64,000 bases of DNA from Lacisediminihabitans changchengi (GTDB lineage: Bacteria > Actinomycetota > Actinomycetes > Actinomycetales > Microbacteriaceae), in assembly GCF_016634425.1 (NCBI RefSeq), contig NZ_JAEPES010000002.1:1-64000 (forward strand). The letters run 5' to 3'. Both the position numbers and the translations under genes were made by a program. The notes beneath the pieces are model-generated. The model did not search any database and was not told where the DNA came from. It saw only the letters and a list, made by a program, of their open reading frames with translations. Shown here one piece after another: positions 51,974 through 60,768 of this stretch (the stretch's first letter is position 1; every line of letters starts with the position of its first letter).

Positions 51974-52040
51974 GCTGGTTGAGTAGCGCCCGAGCGGGCC
52001 TCGATACGGCTGCTCGTTCGTCGCGGCCTACTCAACCAGC
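51974..52040. repeat. REP-like palindromic repeat, copy C
   Basis: Perfect 13-bp terminal inverted repeats, GCTGGTTGAGTAG (51974-51986) and CTACTCAACCAGC (52028-52040), enclose CGATACGGC-type sequence shared with copies A and B. The location is after the phosphoketolase gene. Confidence 0.8.
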
Positions 52041-52124
52041 GAAACGCCGAAGGATATTCGGGCGTCTCCCCATAACCCGCGCACAAATTCGGCGTCGGGA
52101 ATGAAACGCCGCCCTCTGCGTTGG

Positions 52125-52145
52125 ATTGAGTCACAGGCACTCAAG
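52125..52145. promoter_or_regulatory. HAIR element (HspR binding site)
   Basis: ATTGAGT-CACAGGC-ACTCAAG matches the HspR-associated inverted repeat CTTGAGT-N7-ACTCAAG at 13 of 14 arm positions. It lies 18 bp before the clp start, so the gene should be repressed by HspR and released on heat shock. In streptomycetes and mycobacteria HAIR sites control dnaK and clpB. Confidence 0.85.
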
Positions 52146-52163
52146 TTTTCCCAGGAGGTCCAA

Positions 52164-54728
52164 TTGCCTAACAACTTCGACCCAGAGCAGACCGGCGCAG
52201 GCTCGTTCGACGAGTTTCTCGCGCGGTACCTCCAGGGTGAGCGCGCGGCCCAGTCCGAACGTTCAATCAACATCTCCCGCCTCATGAGCCGTCGCACCCG
52301 CGAGGTGCTCGCCGAGGCTGGGCGCTACGCCGTCGAACTCGGCCACGGTGAGCTCGACGCGCTCCACATTCTTCACGTGATCGCCACGCAGGAGCCCGCG
52401 GCCGGCGCCATCGCCGGCGTAGGCGGCGACCCGTCGGCGATTGCCGCCGCCGCCGAGGAGCGTCTGCCCGAGCCCACTTCGCGGCGAGCCGATATAGCCC
52501 CCATGCTCACGCAGTCCAGCCAGCGTGCGCTGTTCCACGCGTACCAGGTGGCGCGTGCCTCCGGATCGACCTACGTCGACCCCGAGCACCTCTTCTTCGC
52601 GATCGTGATCGGTCAGGAAGCCCCCGCCGGTCAGGTGCTGTCTGCCGCGGGCGTCACGCCAGAGGCCCTGCAGGCCGGGATGCGCGAGAGCGTCGACACC
52701 GACGGCTCCACCTCGGGGCCGACCACCTCGCAGGCTGCCGAGTCGACATCCGAGACCCCGATGCTCGACAAATACGGTCTCGACCTGACCGAGCGCGCCC
52801 GCAGCGGCAAGCTCGACCCGGTGATCGGCCGTTCCGACGAGATCGAGCAGACCATCGAGATCCTGTCGCGTCGCACCAAGAACAACCCTGTGCTCATCGG
52901 CGAGGCCGGCGTCGGCAAGACCGCCATCGTCGAGGGACTCGCCCAGGCCATCGTCGACGGCGGCGTTCCCCAGCAGCTGCTGGGCAAGCGCGTCGTCTCG
53001 CTCGACCTGCCCGCCATGATCTCCGGTACCCGTTACCGCGGTGACTTCGAGGAGCGTCTCACCACGTTGATGGACGAGATCACGGCCAACAAAGCCGAGG
53101 TCATCGTCTTCGTCGACGAACTGCACACCGTCGTCGGCGCCGGTGGTGCTGGTGAGGGTGGAATGGACGCCGGCAACATCCTCAAGCCGCGTCTGGCCCG
53201 AGGCGAGCTGCACGTCGTTGGTGCGACCACGCTCAAGGAGTACCGCTCCATTGAGAAGGACCCGGCCCTCGAGCGTCGTTTCCAGCCCGTGCAGGTCGGT
53301 GAGCCGAGCATCGAGGATGCCGTGCTCATCCTGAGCGGACTCCGCGGCGCCTACGAAGACCACCACGCCGTGCGCTACACCGACGAGGCCATCCGTGCCG
53401 CCGTCGAGCTGTCCGCGCGGTACGTGACCGACCGCTTCCTTCCCGACAAGGCGATCGATCTGATCGACCAGGCCGGAGCGCGACTGCGCCTCTCGCTCGG
53501 CTCGAAGATCGACACCTCGGCATTGCTGCAGGAGCTCGCCGTGCTGGAGTCCCGCAAGAACTCCGCCGTCACCGCCGAGCACTACGAGGAGGCCTCCGAC
53601 CTTCGGGACGAGATCGCTGCGGTGCAGGAAAAGCTCGCGGCCGCGGCATCCGCTGGTCAGACCACCGCTTCGGCCGTCGTCGATGAGAAGGAGATCGCTG
53701 CGGTGATCTCTCGCGCCACCGGCATCCCGGCCAACCGTCTCACCGAGGCCGACCGTTCGCGCCTCGCGAAGCTCGAGTCTGAGCTGCACGAGCGCGTGAT
53801 CGGGCAGGACGACGCCGTGACCGTCGTCGCCAAGGCCGTGCGGCGCAACCGCACCGGGCTCGGCGACCAGCAGCGGCCGGTCGGCAGCTTCCTCTTCCTC
53901 GGCCCGACCGGTGTTGGCAAGACCGAGCTGGCGAAGACCCTCGCGGGCTCGCTGTTCGGTGACGAGAAAGCGATGCTGCGCTTCGACATGAGCGAGTTCG
54001 GCGAGCGTCACACCGTGTCGCGTCTGGTCGGTGCCCCTCCCGGGTACGTCGGCTACGACGAGGCCGGCCAGCTGACCGAGCGTGTGCGCCGGAACCCCTA
54101 CTCTGTTGTGCTGTTCGATGAGATCGAGAAGGCCCACCCCGACGTCTTCAACCTGCTGCTGCAGGTTCTGGATGACGGGCGGCTGACGGATGGCCAGGGC
54201 CGTACCGTCGACTTCCGCAACACCGTCATCATCATGACCTCGAACCTCGGAAGCGAGTTTCTCGCCAGCCGCGGTGGGGCCCTGGGCTTCGTGCAGAGCG
54301 ACTCCGGCAACGGCTTCGCCTCGGAGAAGGACCTGCGCGACCGCGTCATGGGCAAGCTCCGGGAGGCCATGCGCCCCGAGATCCTCAACCGGATCGACGA
54401 GATCGTGCTGTTCCGCAAGCTCGAGAAGCCGCAGCTGCGGCAGATCGTTCGCCTGCTGCTCGATGCGACCGAGACCCGTCTGGCCGCTCACGACATCAGT
54501 GTGGACGTGACGGACGCCGCCCTCGACTGGATCGCCGACAACGGCTACGAGCCCGAGTACGGTGCCCGCCCGCTGCGTCGCCTGATCCAGCGCGAGATCG
54601 ACGACCGGATCGCCGACCTGCTGGTCACCGAGGAGCTCGCGGACGGCGGACACGTCACCGTGGATTCTTTCCAGGGCGAGCTGCTGGTCGTCTCGCGCCA
54701 GGAGGCCGAGCTCCCGCTCGCCGCATAG
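52164..54728 (+). CDS. Clp AAA+ unfoldase, ClpC-like, under HspR control
   Basis: This 854-residue protein starts at TTG 52164, which has AGGAGG five bases upstream; the in-frame ATG at 52101 would put the HAIR site inside the gene and is rejected. It has two Clp N-repeats (~35-165), first AAA+ module with GEAGVGKT (~245), a short UVR-like linker ([19 protein letters not shown]), and second module with [13 protein letters not shown] (~580) and [14 protein letters not shown]. The short linker in place of the long ClpB coiled coil argues for ClpC/ClpE-type architecture, while the control element is one usually seen at clpB. It unfolds or disaggregates damaged proteins. Confidence 0.88.
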   Translation: MPNNFDPEQTGAGSFDEFLARYLQGERAAQSERSINISRLMSRRTREVLAEAGRYAVELGHGELDALHILHVIATQEPAAGAIAGVGGDPSAIAAAAEERLPEPTSRRADIAPMLTQSSQRALFHAYQVARASGSTYVDPEHLFFAIVIGQEAPAGQVLSAAGVTPEALQAGMRESVDTDGSTSGPTTSQAAESTSETPMLDKYGLDLTERARSGKLDPVIGRSDEIEQTIEILSRRTKNNPVLIGEAGVGKTAIVEGLAQAIVDGGVPQQLLGKRVVSLDLPAMISGTRYRGDFEERLTTLMDEITANKAEVIVFVDELHTVVGAGGAGEGGMDAGNILKPRLARGELHVVGATTLKEYRSIEKDPALERRFQPVQVGEPSIEDAVLILSGLRGAYEDHHAVRYTDEAIRAAVELSARYVTDRFLPDKAIDLIDQAGARLRLSLGSKIDTSALLQELAVLESRKNSAVTAEHYEEASDLRDEIAAVQEKLAAAASAGQTTASAVVDEKEIAAVISRATGIPANRLTEADRSRLAKLESELHERVIGQDDAVTVVAKAVRRNRTGLGDQQRPVGSFLFLGPTGVGKTELAKTLAGSLFGDEKAMLRFDMSEFGERHTVSRLVGAPPGYVGYDEAGQLTERVRRNPYSVVLFDEIEKAHPDVFNLLLQVLDDGRLTDGQGRTVDFRNTVIIMTSNLGSEFLASRGGALGFVQSDSGNGFASEKDLRDRVMGKLREAMRPEILNRIDEIVLFRKLEKPQLRQIVRLLLDATETRLAAHDISVDVTDAALDWIADNGYEPEYGARPLRRLIQREIDDRIADLLVTEELADGGHVTVDSFQGELLVVSRQEAELPLAA

Positions 54729-54754
54729 CGTCGCTCGCTGCACTTCAGCATCCC

Positions 54755-54789
54755 GAACTCCCCGTCTGCATCTCGCAGGCGGGGAGTTC
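54755..54789 (+). terminator. Terminator of the clp gene
   Basis: GAACTCCCCGTCTGC (54755-54769) pairs with GCAGGCGGGGAGTTC (54775-54789) over a 5-base loop, with one G-T mismatch, 27 bp after the stop. Confidence 0.8.
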
Positions 54790-54798
54790 TCGCGCTAA

Positions 54799-54865
54799 CC
54801 CCGTGAGTTGCAGGTTGGAGTGGATATGCGTGGCTCAGAACCACTCGAACGTGCAACTCACGGGG
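54799..54865. repeat. Long-loop inverted repeat, 14-bp arms
   Basis: CCCCGTGAGTTGCA (54799-54812) and TGCAACTCACGGGG (54852-54865) are perfectly complementary, 39 bases apart. It follows the clp terminator by 10 bp and precedes the Ddn-like gene by 46 bp. It may be another REP-type element or an mRNA leader structure. Confidence 0.75.
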
Positions 54866-54911
54866 TGGTGGGCGGCATACCCTGGAAGCACACGAGCTTA
54901 AGGAGTGACGG

Positions 54912-55349
54912 ATGCCGCTGACCGGAGAGTACGAACCAGGAACCGCCGGCTGGGCCCGCGACCAGGTCGAGCAGTTCGAGGCCAGCAACGGCCAGGAGGC
55001 TAACACCCTGCGCGGCCGTCCGATCATCGTGCTGACCTCCCTCGGGGCGAAGAGCGGCAAGATCCGCAAGACGCCGCTGATGCGCGTCGAGCACGACGGG
55101 GAGTATGTGGCCGTCGCCTCCCTCGGCGGGGCTCCGAAGCATCCGGTCTGGTATTTCAACCTCAAGGAGCACCCGCTGGTCGAATTGCAAGACGGCGCCG
55201 TCAAGCGCGACTACCGCGCGCGCGAGCTCGAAGGCGACGAGCGTGACGTCTGGTGGGACCGCGCGGTCGCGACCTGGCCCGATTACGTGGAGTACACGAA
55301 GAAGACCGATCGGGTCATCCCGCTGTTCCTGCTGACGCCGGTCGACTGA
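54912..55349 (+). CDS. Deazaflavin (F420)-dependent nitroreductase family protein, Ddn-like
   Basis: This 145-residue split-barrel protein has the Ddn family core: [37 protein letters not shown] and [15 protein letters not shown]. Members use F420 (or related cofactors) to reduce quinones or nitro compounds. It starts at ATG 54912 with AAGGAG upstream; the aminotransferase gene follows after 4 bp. Confidence 0.9.
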   Translation: MPLTGEYEPGTAGWARDQVEQFEASNGQEANTLRGRPIIVLTSLGAKSGKIRKTPLMRVEHDGEYVAVASLGGAPKHPVWYFNLKEHPLVELQDGAVKRDYRARELEGDERDVWWDRAVATWPDYVEYTKKTDRVIPLFLLTPVD

Positions 55350-55353
55350 ACCC

Positions 55354-56592
55354 ATGGCATCTCTCGAACACATGACATCTCTCGAACAGCAGTACGCCGA
55401 CCTTCAGGCCAGCGGCCTGACCCTCGATCTCACCCGGGGAAAGCCGTCGCCCAGCCAACTCGATCTGTCGAACCCGCTGCTCGCACTGCCCGGGGAGGGT
55501 GACTTCCGCGACGCCAGCGGCACCGACCTGCGCAACTACGGCGGGGCAGACGGCCTGCCCGAGCTGCGCGCGATCTTCGGCGAACTGCTGCAGATCCCGA
55601 GCGACCAGCTGCTGGCCTACGGCAACGCCAGCCTCGCCATCATGCATGACACCATCGTGCAGGCGCTGCTGGTCGGCGTGCCCGGTGGCGATGGCCCGTG
55701 GCGCGATGTGCCCGATGTCGCAGTGCTCTGCCCGGTGCCCGGCTACGACCGCCACTTCACGATCCTCGAATCGCTCGGCGTGCGGATGATCCCGGTCCCG
55801 TTCGTCGACGGACGGCTCGACCTCGACACCATCCGTTCCCTGGTCGCGTCCGACCCCAGCATCCGGGGCATGTGGTGTGTGCCGATGTACTCGAACCCCA
55901 CCGGCGTGACCTACACGGTCGACGAGGTCGAGGCGCTGGTCGGCATGGAGACCGCTGCCCCCGACTTCCGCCTGTTCTGGGACAACGCGTACGCCGTCCA
56001 CCACCTCACCGAGGCCGAGCCGCTGCCCCTCGACGTGCTGGGCATGGCCGAGCGCGCGGGGCATCCGGAGCGCCCGCTGGTCTACGCCTCCACCGCCAAG
56101 ATCACCTTCCCCGGTGCCGGCGTCGCCTTCTTCGGTGGCTCGCGCGTCAACGTCGAGTGGATGCGCGCCCGCACGTCAGCGCAGACAATCGGGCCAGACA
56201 AGCTCAACCAGCTCCGCCACCTGCGCTTCTTCGGGGATGCGGAGGGCGTGCGCCGACTGATGCGGAAGCACCGCGCGATCATCGCGCCGCGGTTCGCCGC
56301 GGTCGAGCGGATCCTCGGCGAACGGCTCACGGGCGTGGCCGACTGGACGCACCCGACCGGCGGATACTTCGTCAACCTCGAGGTGCCGCGTGGCACCGCC
56401 AGCGTCGCGGTGGCTCTCGCGGCGGCGGCGGGCGTTGCGCTGACCCCGGCCGGCAGCGCATTCCCGTACCGGGACGATCCGGAGGACAGCAACATCCGTA
56501 TCGCCCCGACCTTCCCGTCGCCGGACGACCTGGAGGCCGCCATTGAGGCGCTGTGCATCTGCGTGTTGCTGGCCGTCGAGCGTTCGAACTAG
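55354..56592 (+). CDS. PLP-dependent aminotransferase class I/II
   Basis: This 412-residue fold-type I enzyme has the cofactor Lys in YASTAKITFPGAG (~residue 248), with MYSNPTGVTY and LFWDNAYAVHH binding the phosphate and pyridine nitrogen region. It belongs to the branch with a longer N-terminus often named aspartate or alanine aminotransferase-like. The beginning carries two nearly identical 18-bp units, each with an ATG (55354 and 55372), so the exact start is ambiguous. It is translated in tandem with the Ddn-like gene. Confidence 0.9.
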   Translation: MASLEHMTSLEQQYADLQASGLTLDLTRGKPSPSQLDLSNPLLALPGEGDFRDASGTDLRNYGGADGLPELRAIFGELLQIPSDQLLAYGNASLAIMHDTIVQALLVGVPGGDGPWRDVPDVAVLCPVPGYDRHFTILESLGVRMIPVPFVDGRLDLDTIRSLVASDPSIRGMWCVPMYSNPTGVTYTVDEVEALVGMETAAPDFRLFWDNAYAVHHLTEAEPLPLDVLGMAERAGHPERPLVYASTAKITFPGAGVAFFGGSRVNVEWMRARTSAQTIGPDKLNQLRHLRFFGDAEGVRRLMRKHRAIIAPRFAAVERILGERLTGVADWTHPTGGYFVNLEVPRGTASVAVALAAAAGVALTPAGSAFPYRDDPEDSNIRIAPTFPSPDDLEAAIEALCICVLLAVERSN

Positions 56593-56648
56593 ATGAAACT
56601 CCCCACAACGTCCCCGATAACCGGCCGACCGGCCCTTAAGGTGTCGGT

Positions 56649-59600
56649 GTGTGGCGTGCCAACAGATCCCCAGACGACTTCGACGAGGAGCCGGCGGATG
56701 ACCATGCCCGCCCGCATCGACAGGTGACAGCTCCTCACGCACTCAGCCTCGGTGACCCGAGCTTTCAGCCGTCCAACGTCGCGGAGCCGACGTGGGCGAA
56801 CTGGCGCAGCCAACTCGCCGGCATCGGCGGCGTCTCGCCCCTGCTGCACTTCATCGACGAACCGCGCACCCGCATCGAGCTGAGCGCCACCCATCCCGGT
56901 GGTCTCGCCCAGTTCATCACCGGCAAGACGACGCTGCTCTCGAGCCTGATCCGCGACGACATCGCCCTGCGGGCGGCCAAGTATGCGGCAGGCGAGATCG
57001 CCGCGAAGAGCCTCGAGCTCGCCACCGCCCGCGGCATCGACTCGATCCACCTGGGCATCGGTATTGCGGAGTGGAAGCACGGCGGTGTGGACTACCGCGC
57101 CCCCGTGCTGCTGCGGCCGCTCGCCATCCGTCGCTACGGCCGGGATTTCGAGGTGCGCCTGAAGGGTGCGCCGTTCCTCAACCCGGCACTCGCCGCGGCA
57201 CTCACCGAGCAGTTCCACATCGCCCTCGACGCTCAGGCCTTCGTGGCGCTCGCCGAGGAAGACGGCTCGTTCAAGCCCAACCCGGTGATCGACCGCCTCC
57301 GCGGCCTCACCTCGCACCTCGACTGGTTCAACGTGCAGCCGCGCCTGGTCGTCTCGTCGTTCGCGGATGTCGCCCACGCCATGAGCGCGGACGCCGCGAA
57401 TCTCGAACACCCCATCCTCGATGCCCTCGCCGGCAACCCGACCGCCAAGTGGTCGGTCGAGGAGGGCTACGCGCCGGTCGAACCGCAGAACCCCGACCTG
57501 CGCACGCCCGAGACCGACACCCTGCTGCTGGATGCCGACGCCGAGCAGGAGAACGTCGTCGCCCAGATCGCGGCCGGCAACTCGGTCGTCGTCAAGACGC
57601 TTCCCGGTACCGGTGCGACCCAGACCATCGTCAACGCGCTCGGCGCGCTGGTGAACCAGAACAAGCGCGTGCTCGTGGTGAGCGCCCGTCGATCCTCGCT
57701 GCTCGGAATCGCGGAGCGGCTCGGGGATGTCGGCCTCGCCGGGGTGGCCGTGTCGCCGTCGACACTGCGGCGGGACCTCATCCGTTCGATCGGACGCAAC
57801 GAGAAGGCCATCGCCCCCGCAGTCGGCGAGGTGGATGACGCGCTGGTGCGCCTGCGCAAGGTGCTGATCGACTACCGCGGCGCGGTCGCCCGACGCGACC
57901 CTGCCATCGGTGTCTCGGTGCTCGACTGCCTGACCGAGCTGTCGCGTCTGGCCCTGCTGCCGTCGCCGCCAGCGACCACCGCGCGGCTCTCCCGCGAGTC
58001 GGTCGAGCTGATGTCGACCGACCGCAGTCGTGCCGCCGACGCGATCGTGAAGGCCGCATCGCTCGGGGAGTTCCGGTACGGTCCCGCCGATTCGCCCTGG
58101 TATGGCGCCAACTTCTCCACCAGCGAAGCCGCAATGCGCGCGCACGGTATCGCCAAGCAGCTTCAGCACACCGAGGTTCCGCGGCTGCTCGAGCGCGCCA
58201 ACCTCCTCATCGACGGCACGCGCATGCGACCGTTCGAGAGTATCTACGAGCTGGGCGTCTATCTGCGACTGCTCATTGACATCCGCGACACCCTCGACAA
58301 GTTCCTGCCGGTCGTCTTCGACCGGTCCCTCGCCGAACTGATCGCGGCGACCTCCTCGCGCAAGGATTCGCCCGAGATGTCGGGCGCGAACCGGCGTCGG
58401 CTGAAGAAGCTCGCACGTGAATACGTGCGCCCCGGTGTTCACGTGACCGAGCTCAACGAGGCCCTGGTGCGCATCCAGCAGCAGCGCGTGCTGTGGCAGC
58501 GCTTCGTTGCGGCCGGGGTCACCCCCGAGGTGCCGATCGGCATCGCCGATGTGCAGGTCGCCTTCCAGCATGTAGCGCAAGACCTGGCCTTCCTCGACGA
58601 GCCGCTCGGCAACGTCACCAAGGAGGACCAGCTCGCGCACCTTCCCATCCACGTGCTGGTCGACCGCCTCGCCGGGCTCGCCGCCGACTCCGAGGTGCTG
58701 AACAACCTGCAGGAGCGTGCGCAGTTGCGGGCGACCCTGCGCGAACTGCAGCTCGACCCGCTGCTGGTCGACCTCGCGTCGCGGCACGTGCCCGACACCG
58801 AGGTCGCCGCCGAACTGGAACTCGCCTGGTGGCAGTCGGCCCTGGAATCGTTGCTCGAGACCGACCGCGCACTGCTCGGCGCGAACACCTCCGTGCTCGA
58901 CCGGCTGGAGGCGGACTTCCGTCTCGTCGACGAAGCTCATGCGTCCAGCGGCGCCAAGCTGATGGCCTGGCAGCTTGCCGAGAACTGGAGCATCGGGCTG
59001 GTCGATTGGCCAGAGGAGGCGGCCGCGCTGAAGCGCACGCTGCGCACCCACCACGTGGATGCCCGCGACCTGCAGGAGGCCGCGCCGCACCTTTCCCGCA
59101 CCATCGCCCCGATCTGGCTGGCCTCGCCGTACGAGGTGGCCGGCATCACCGACACGCTGCGCTTCGACACCGTCATCCTCGTCGACGCGGGCGCGACCAC
59201 CCTGGCCGAGAACGTCGGTGCCATCCGTCGTGGCAAGCAGACGGTGGCCTTCGGCGACCCGATCACGCAGACGCCGAGCCCCTTCGCCATCGCGGTCGCC
59301 GGTGACGAGCCGCTCGTCGTCTCGCTCGACGACCTGCACGCCGACTCCGCGCTCGCCAGGCTCGGGATGCTGCTGCCCACGCTCGCGCTCACCCGCAGCT
59401 ACCGCGCCGGCGGCGAAGACCTGGCCGAGCTCGTCAACCGCCGGTTCTACGCCGGCAAGATCGAGTCGTTCCCCTGGGCCGGATCCTTCCTCGGCCACAA
59501 CAGCATCCGTCTGGACTACGTCGCCGACGGCACCGGCATGCCCGACCCGGAGTCGGGCGGGGTGGAGAGCGTCGACGCCGAGGTGTCGCGCGCCGTCGAG

Positions 59601-60383
59601 CTGGTCGCCGAGCACGCGACGCAGCGTCCGCACGAGTCCCTCATGGTGATCACCGCGAGCGAGGTGCATGCCGTGCGCGTCCAGCAGGCTGTGCTCGCGG
59701 CATCCGTCGGCAACGCTGCGTTGAGCGAATTCGTCCTCAGCGATCGCAGCGAGCCCTTCACTGTCACCACGATCGAGCAATCGGTGGCGCAGAGCCGCGA
59801 CCGGGTCATCTTCTCCATCGGCTACGGCCGCACCCCGCACGGCCGCGTGCTGTCAGACTTCGGCGCGCTCGGCCGTGAGGGTGGCGAGCGTCTTCTCGCC
59901 GTCGCCATGACCCGCGCCCGGCGCGCGATGGTCATCGTGACCTGCTTCGAGCCGACCGACATCGACGAGGAGCGCATGCACCACGGTGCGATCGCGCTCG
60001 CGGAGATCCTCACCGACATCCAGGCCCGCACGCGCATCGACCATGTGCCGGATGACAGCGATCCCATGCTCGTCGACCTGGCCCGCCGGCTCGAGATCCG
60101 CGGGCTTCGCGTCGCGCTCGGGTTGCGCGGAAAGCTCGGGCTGGTCGCCTCGCACCAGGGCATGTGTCTCACCATCGAGACCGACAGCGTGCTGCAGGGC
60201 GCGAGCCTGCGCGAGTCGCTGCGCCTGCGCCCCGACATGCTGCGGCGCCTCGGCTGGCACTACCTGCGTGTGCACGCGTTCGAACTGTTCAGTGATCCGG
60301 ATGCCGTCGCCGACCGCATCACGAAGATGCTGGGTGTCGACACGTCCCCTGTCACCGAGCCGATCCAGATCGTCGGCGGGTAG
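56649..60383 (+). CDS. Helicase-like protein with degenerate ATPase and endonuclease motifs
   Basis: This uninterrupted 1244-residue protein has the layout of large SF1 helicases of the DUF4011/UPF1-like group with a C-terminal MTES_1575-type restriction-endonuclease fold. Key residues are changed: Walker A reads PGTGATQT (Ala for the essential Lys), Walker B reads VILVDAGATT (Ala for Glu), while GDPITQTP and VAMTRARRAMV remain recognisable. In the nuclease fold KLGLVA stands where IDLA-type sequence is expected, followed by LTIETDS and LRRLGWHYLRV. GTG 56649 has AAGG upstream; GTG 56724 is an alternative. It probably binds nucleic acid or partners without standard catalysis. Its role is unknown. 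Confidence 0.78.
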   Translation: MWRANRSPDDFDEEPADDHARPHRQVTAPHALSLGDPSFQPSNVAEPTWANWRSQLAGIGGVSPLLHFIDEPRTRIELSATHPGGLAQFITGKTTLLSSLIRDDIALRAAKYAAGEIAAKSLELATARGIDSIHLGIGIAEWKHGGVDYRAPVLLRPLAIRRYGRDFEVRLKGAPFLNPALAAALTEQFHIALDAQAFVALAEEDGSFKPNPVIDRLRGLTSHLDWFNVQPRLVVSSFADVAHAMSADAANLEHPILDALAGNPTAKWSVEEGYAPVEPQNPDLRTPETDTLLLDADAEQENVVAQIAAGNSVVVKTLPGTGATQTIVNALGALVNQNKRVLVVSARRSSLLGIAERLGDVGLAGVAVSPSTLRRDLIRSIGRNEKAIAPAVGEVDDALVRLRKVLIDYRGAVARRDPAIGVSVLDCLTELSRLALLPSPPATTARLSRESVELMSTDRSRAADAIVKAASLGEFRYGPADSPWYGANFSTSEAAMRAHGIAKQLQHTEVPRLLERANLLIDGTRMRPFESIYELGVYLRLLIDIRDTLDKFLPVVFDRSLAELIAATSSRKDSPEMSGANRRRLKKLAREYVRPGVHVTELNEALVRIQQQRVLWQRFVAAGVTPEVPIGIADVQVAFQHVAQDLAFLDEPLGNVTKEDQLAHLPIHVLVDRLAGLAADSEVLNNLQERAQLRATLRELQLDPLLVDLASRHVPDTEVAAELELAWWQSALESLLETDRALLGANTSVLDRLEADFRLVDEAHASSGAKLMAWQLAENWSIGLVDWPEEAAALKRTLRTHHVDARDLQEAAPHLSRTIAPIWLASPYEVAGITDTLRFDTVILVDAGATTLAENVGAIRRGKQTVAFGDPITQTPSPFAIAVAGDEPLVVSLDDLHADSALARLGMLLPTLALTRSYRAGGEDLAELVNRRFYAGKIESFPWAGSFLGHNSIRLDYVADGTGMPDPESGGVESVDAEVSRAVELVAEHATQRPHESLMVITASEVHAVRVQQAVLAASVGNAALSEFVLSDRSEPFTVTTIEQSVAQSRDRVIFSIGYGRTPHGRVLSDFGALGREGGERLLAVAMTRARRAMVIVTCFEPTDIDEERMHHGAIALAEILTDIQARTRIDHVPDDSDPMLVDLARRLEIRGLRVALGLRGKLGLVASHQGMCLTIETDSVLQGASLRESLRLRPDMLRRLGWHYLRVHAFELFSDPDAVADRITKMLGVDTSPVTEPIQIVGG

Positions 60384-60387
60384 TTCG

Positions 60388-60615
60388 ATGCCAGAGGACA
60401 TCACGGAGCCGGCACCCCGGCCCCGGGGGTCTGCGGTGCCGCCTGCGGCTGCGGCTGCTGCGGGGTCAGGAGCGGGTCGCCCGCGCGTGCGACGCCGGGT
60501 GACGACAGAGCCCGTCCCCGGCACCGACCCGAACCCGCAGTCCGAGCCGACCCGTCACGCCGAGAACGAGAACGACGACCGCCTGAAGGCCGACAAGCCG
60601 CCGCACTGGGGCTGA
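60388..60615 (+). CDS. Small hypothetical protein ending KADKPPHWG
   Basis: This 75-residue protein starts at ATG 60388, 5 bp after the helicase-like stop. It is disordered-looking: Pro/Ala-rich, a basic patch (RPRVRRRVT), then an acidic, polar stretch leading to DDRLKADKPPHWG. That ending recurs in small actinobacterial proteins of unknown function, which supports it as a gene. It is probably co-transcribed with the helicase-like gene. Confidence 0.65.
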   Translation: MPEDITEPAPRPRGSAVPPAAAAAAGSGAGRPRVRRRVTTEPVPGTDPNPQSEPTRHAENENDDRLKADKPPHWG

Positions 60616-60634
60616 TCCGCCCCGCCCGATCGCT

Positions 60635-60705
60635 CAACAGGATGGCTTCGCCGAATCATCCGTCAACAGGCTGGATTCGGGAGTTTTGGCCGGCCCATCC
60701 TGTTG
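60635..60705. repeat. Palindromic element with 11-bp arms
   Basis: CAACAGGATGG (60635-60645) pairs with CCATCCTGTTG (60695-60705). Inside, GTCAACAGGCTGGATTCGG is a partial copy of the left arm. It lies in the gap between the small gene and mscL. Confidence 0.7.
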
Positions 60706-60714
60706 GCGGACGGT

Positions 60715-60768
60715 GGGTTTCGACACGCGTCCTCGCGCGGGCGCGCGGGCGCGCGGGCGCTACTCGGC
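60715..60768. repeat. REP-like intergenic repeat, copy D
   Basis: GGGTTTCGACACGCGTCCTC differs from copies A and B at one base. The middle has expanded as GCGCGGGCGCGCGGGCGCGC, and the end GGGCGCTACTCGG overlaps the last codons of mscL. Confidence 0.7.

Noticed and set aside
52101..52163. ATG start for the clp gene
   Set aside because: It would place the HAIR operator inside the coding sequence. TTG 52164 has an ideal AGGAGG site.
52263..54743. 826-codon minus-strand frame opposite the clp gene
   Set aside because: It mirrors the codon structure of the Clp gene, with no recognisable motif or ribosome site.
56589..59840. 1083-codon minus-strand frame opposite the helicase-like gene
   Set aside because: The composition is that of an antisense shadow (Gly/Arg/Val/Asp-rich); the plus-strand frame has helicase and nuclease folds.
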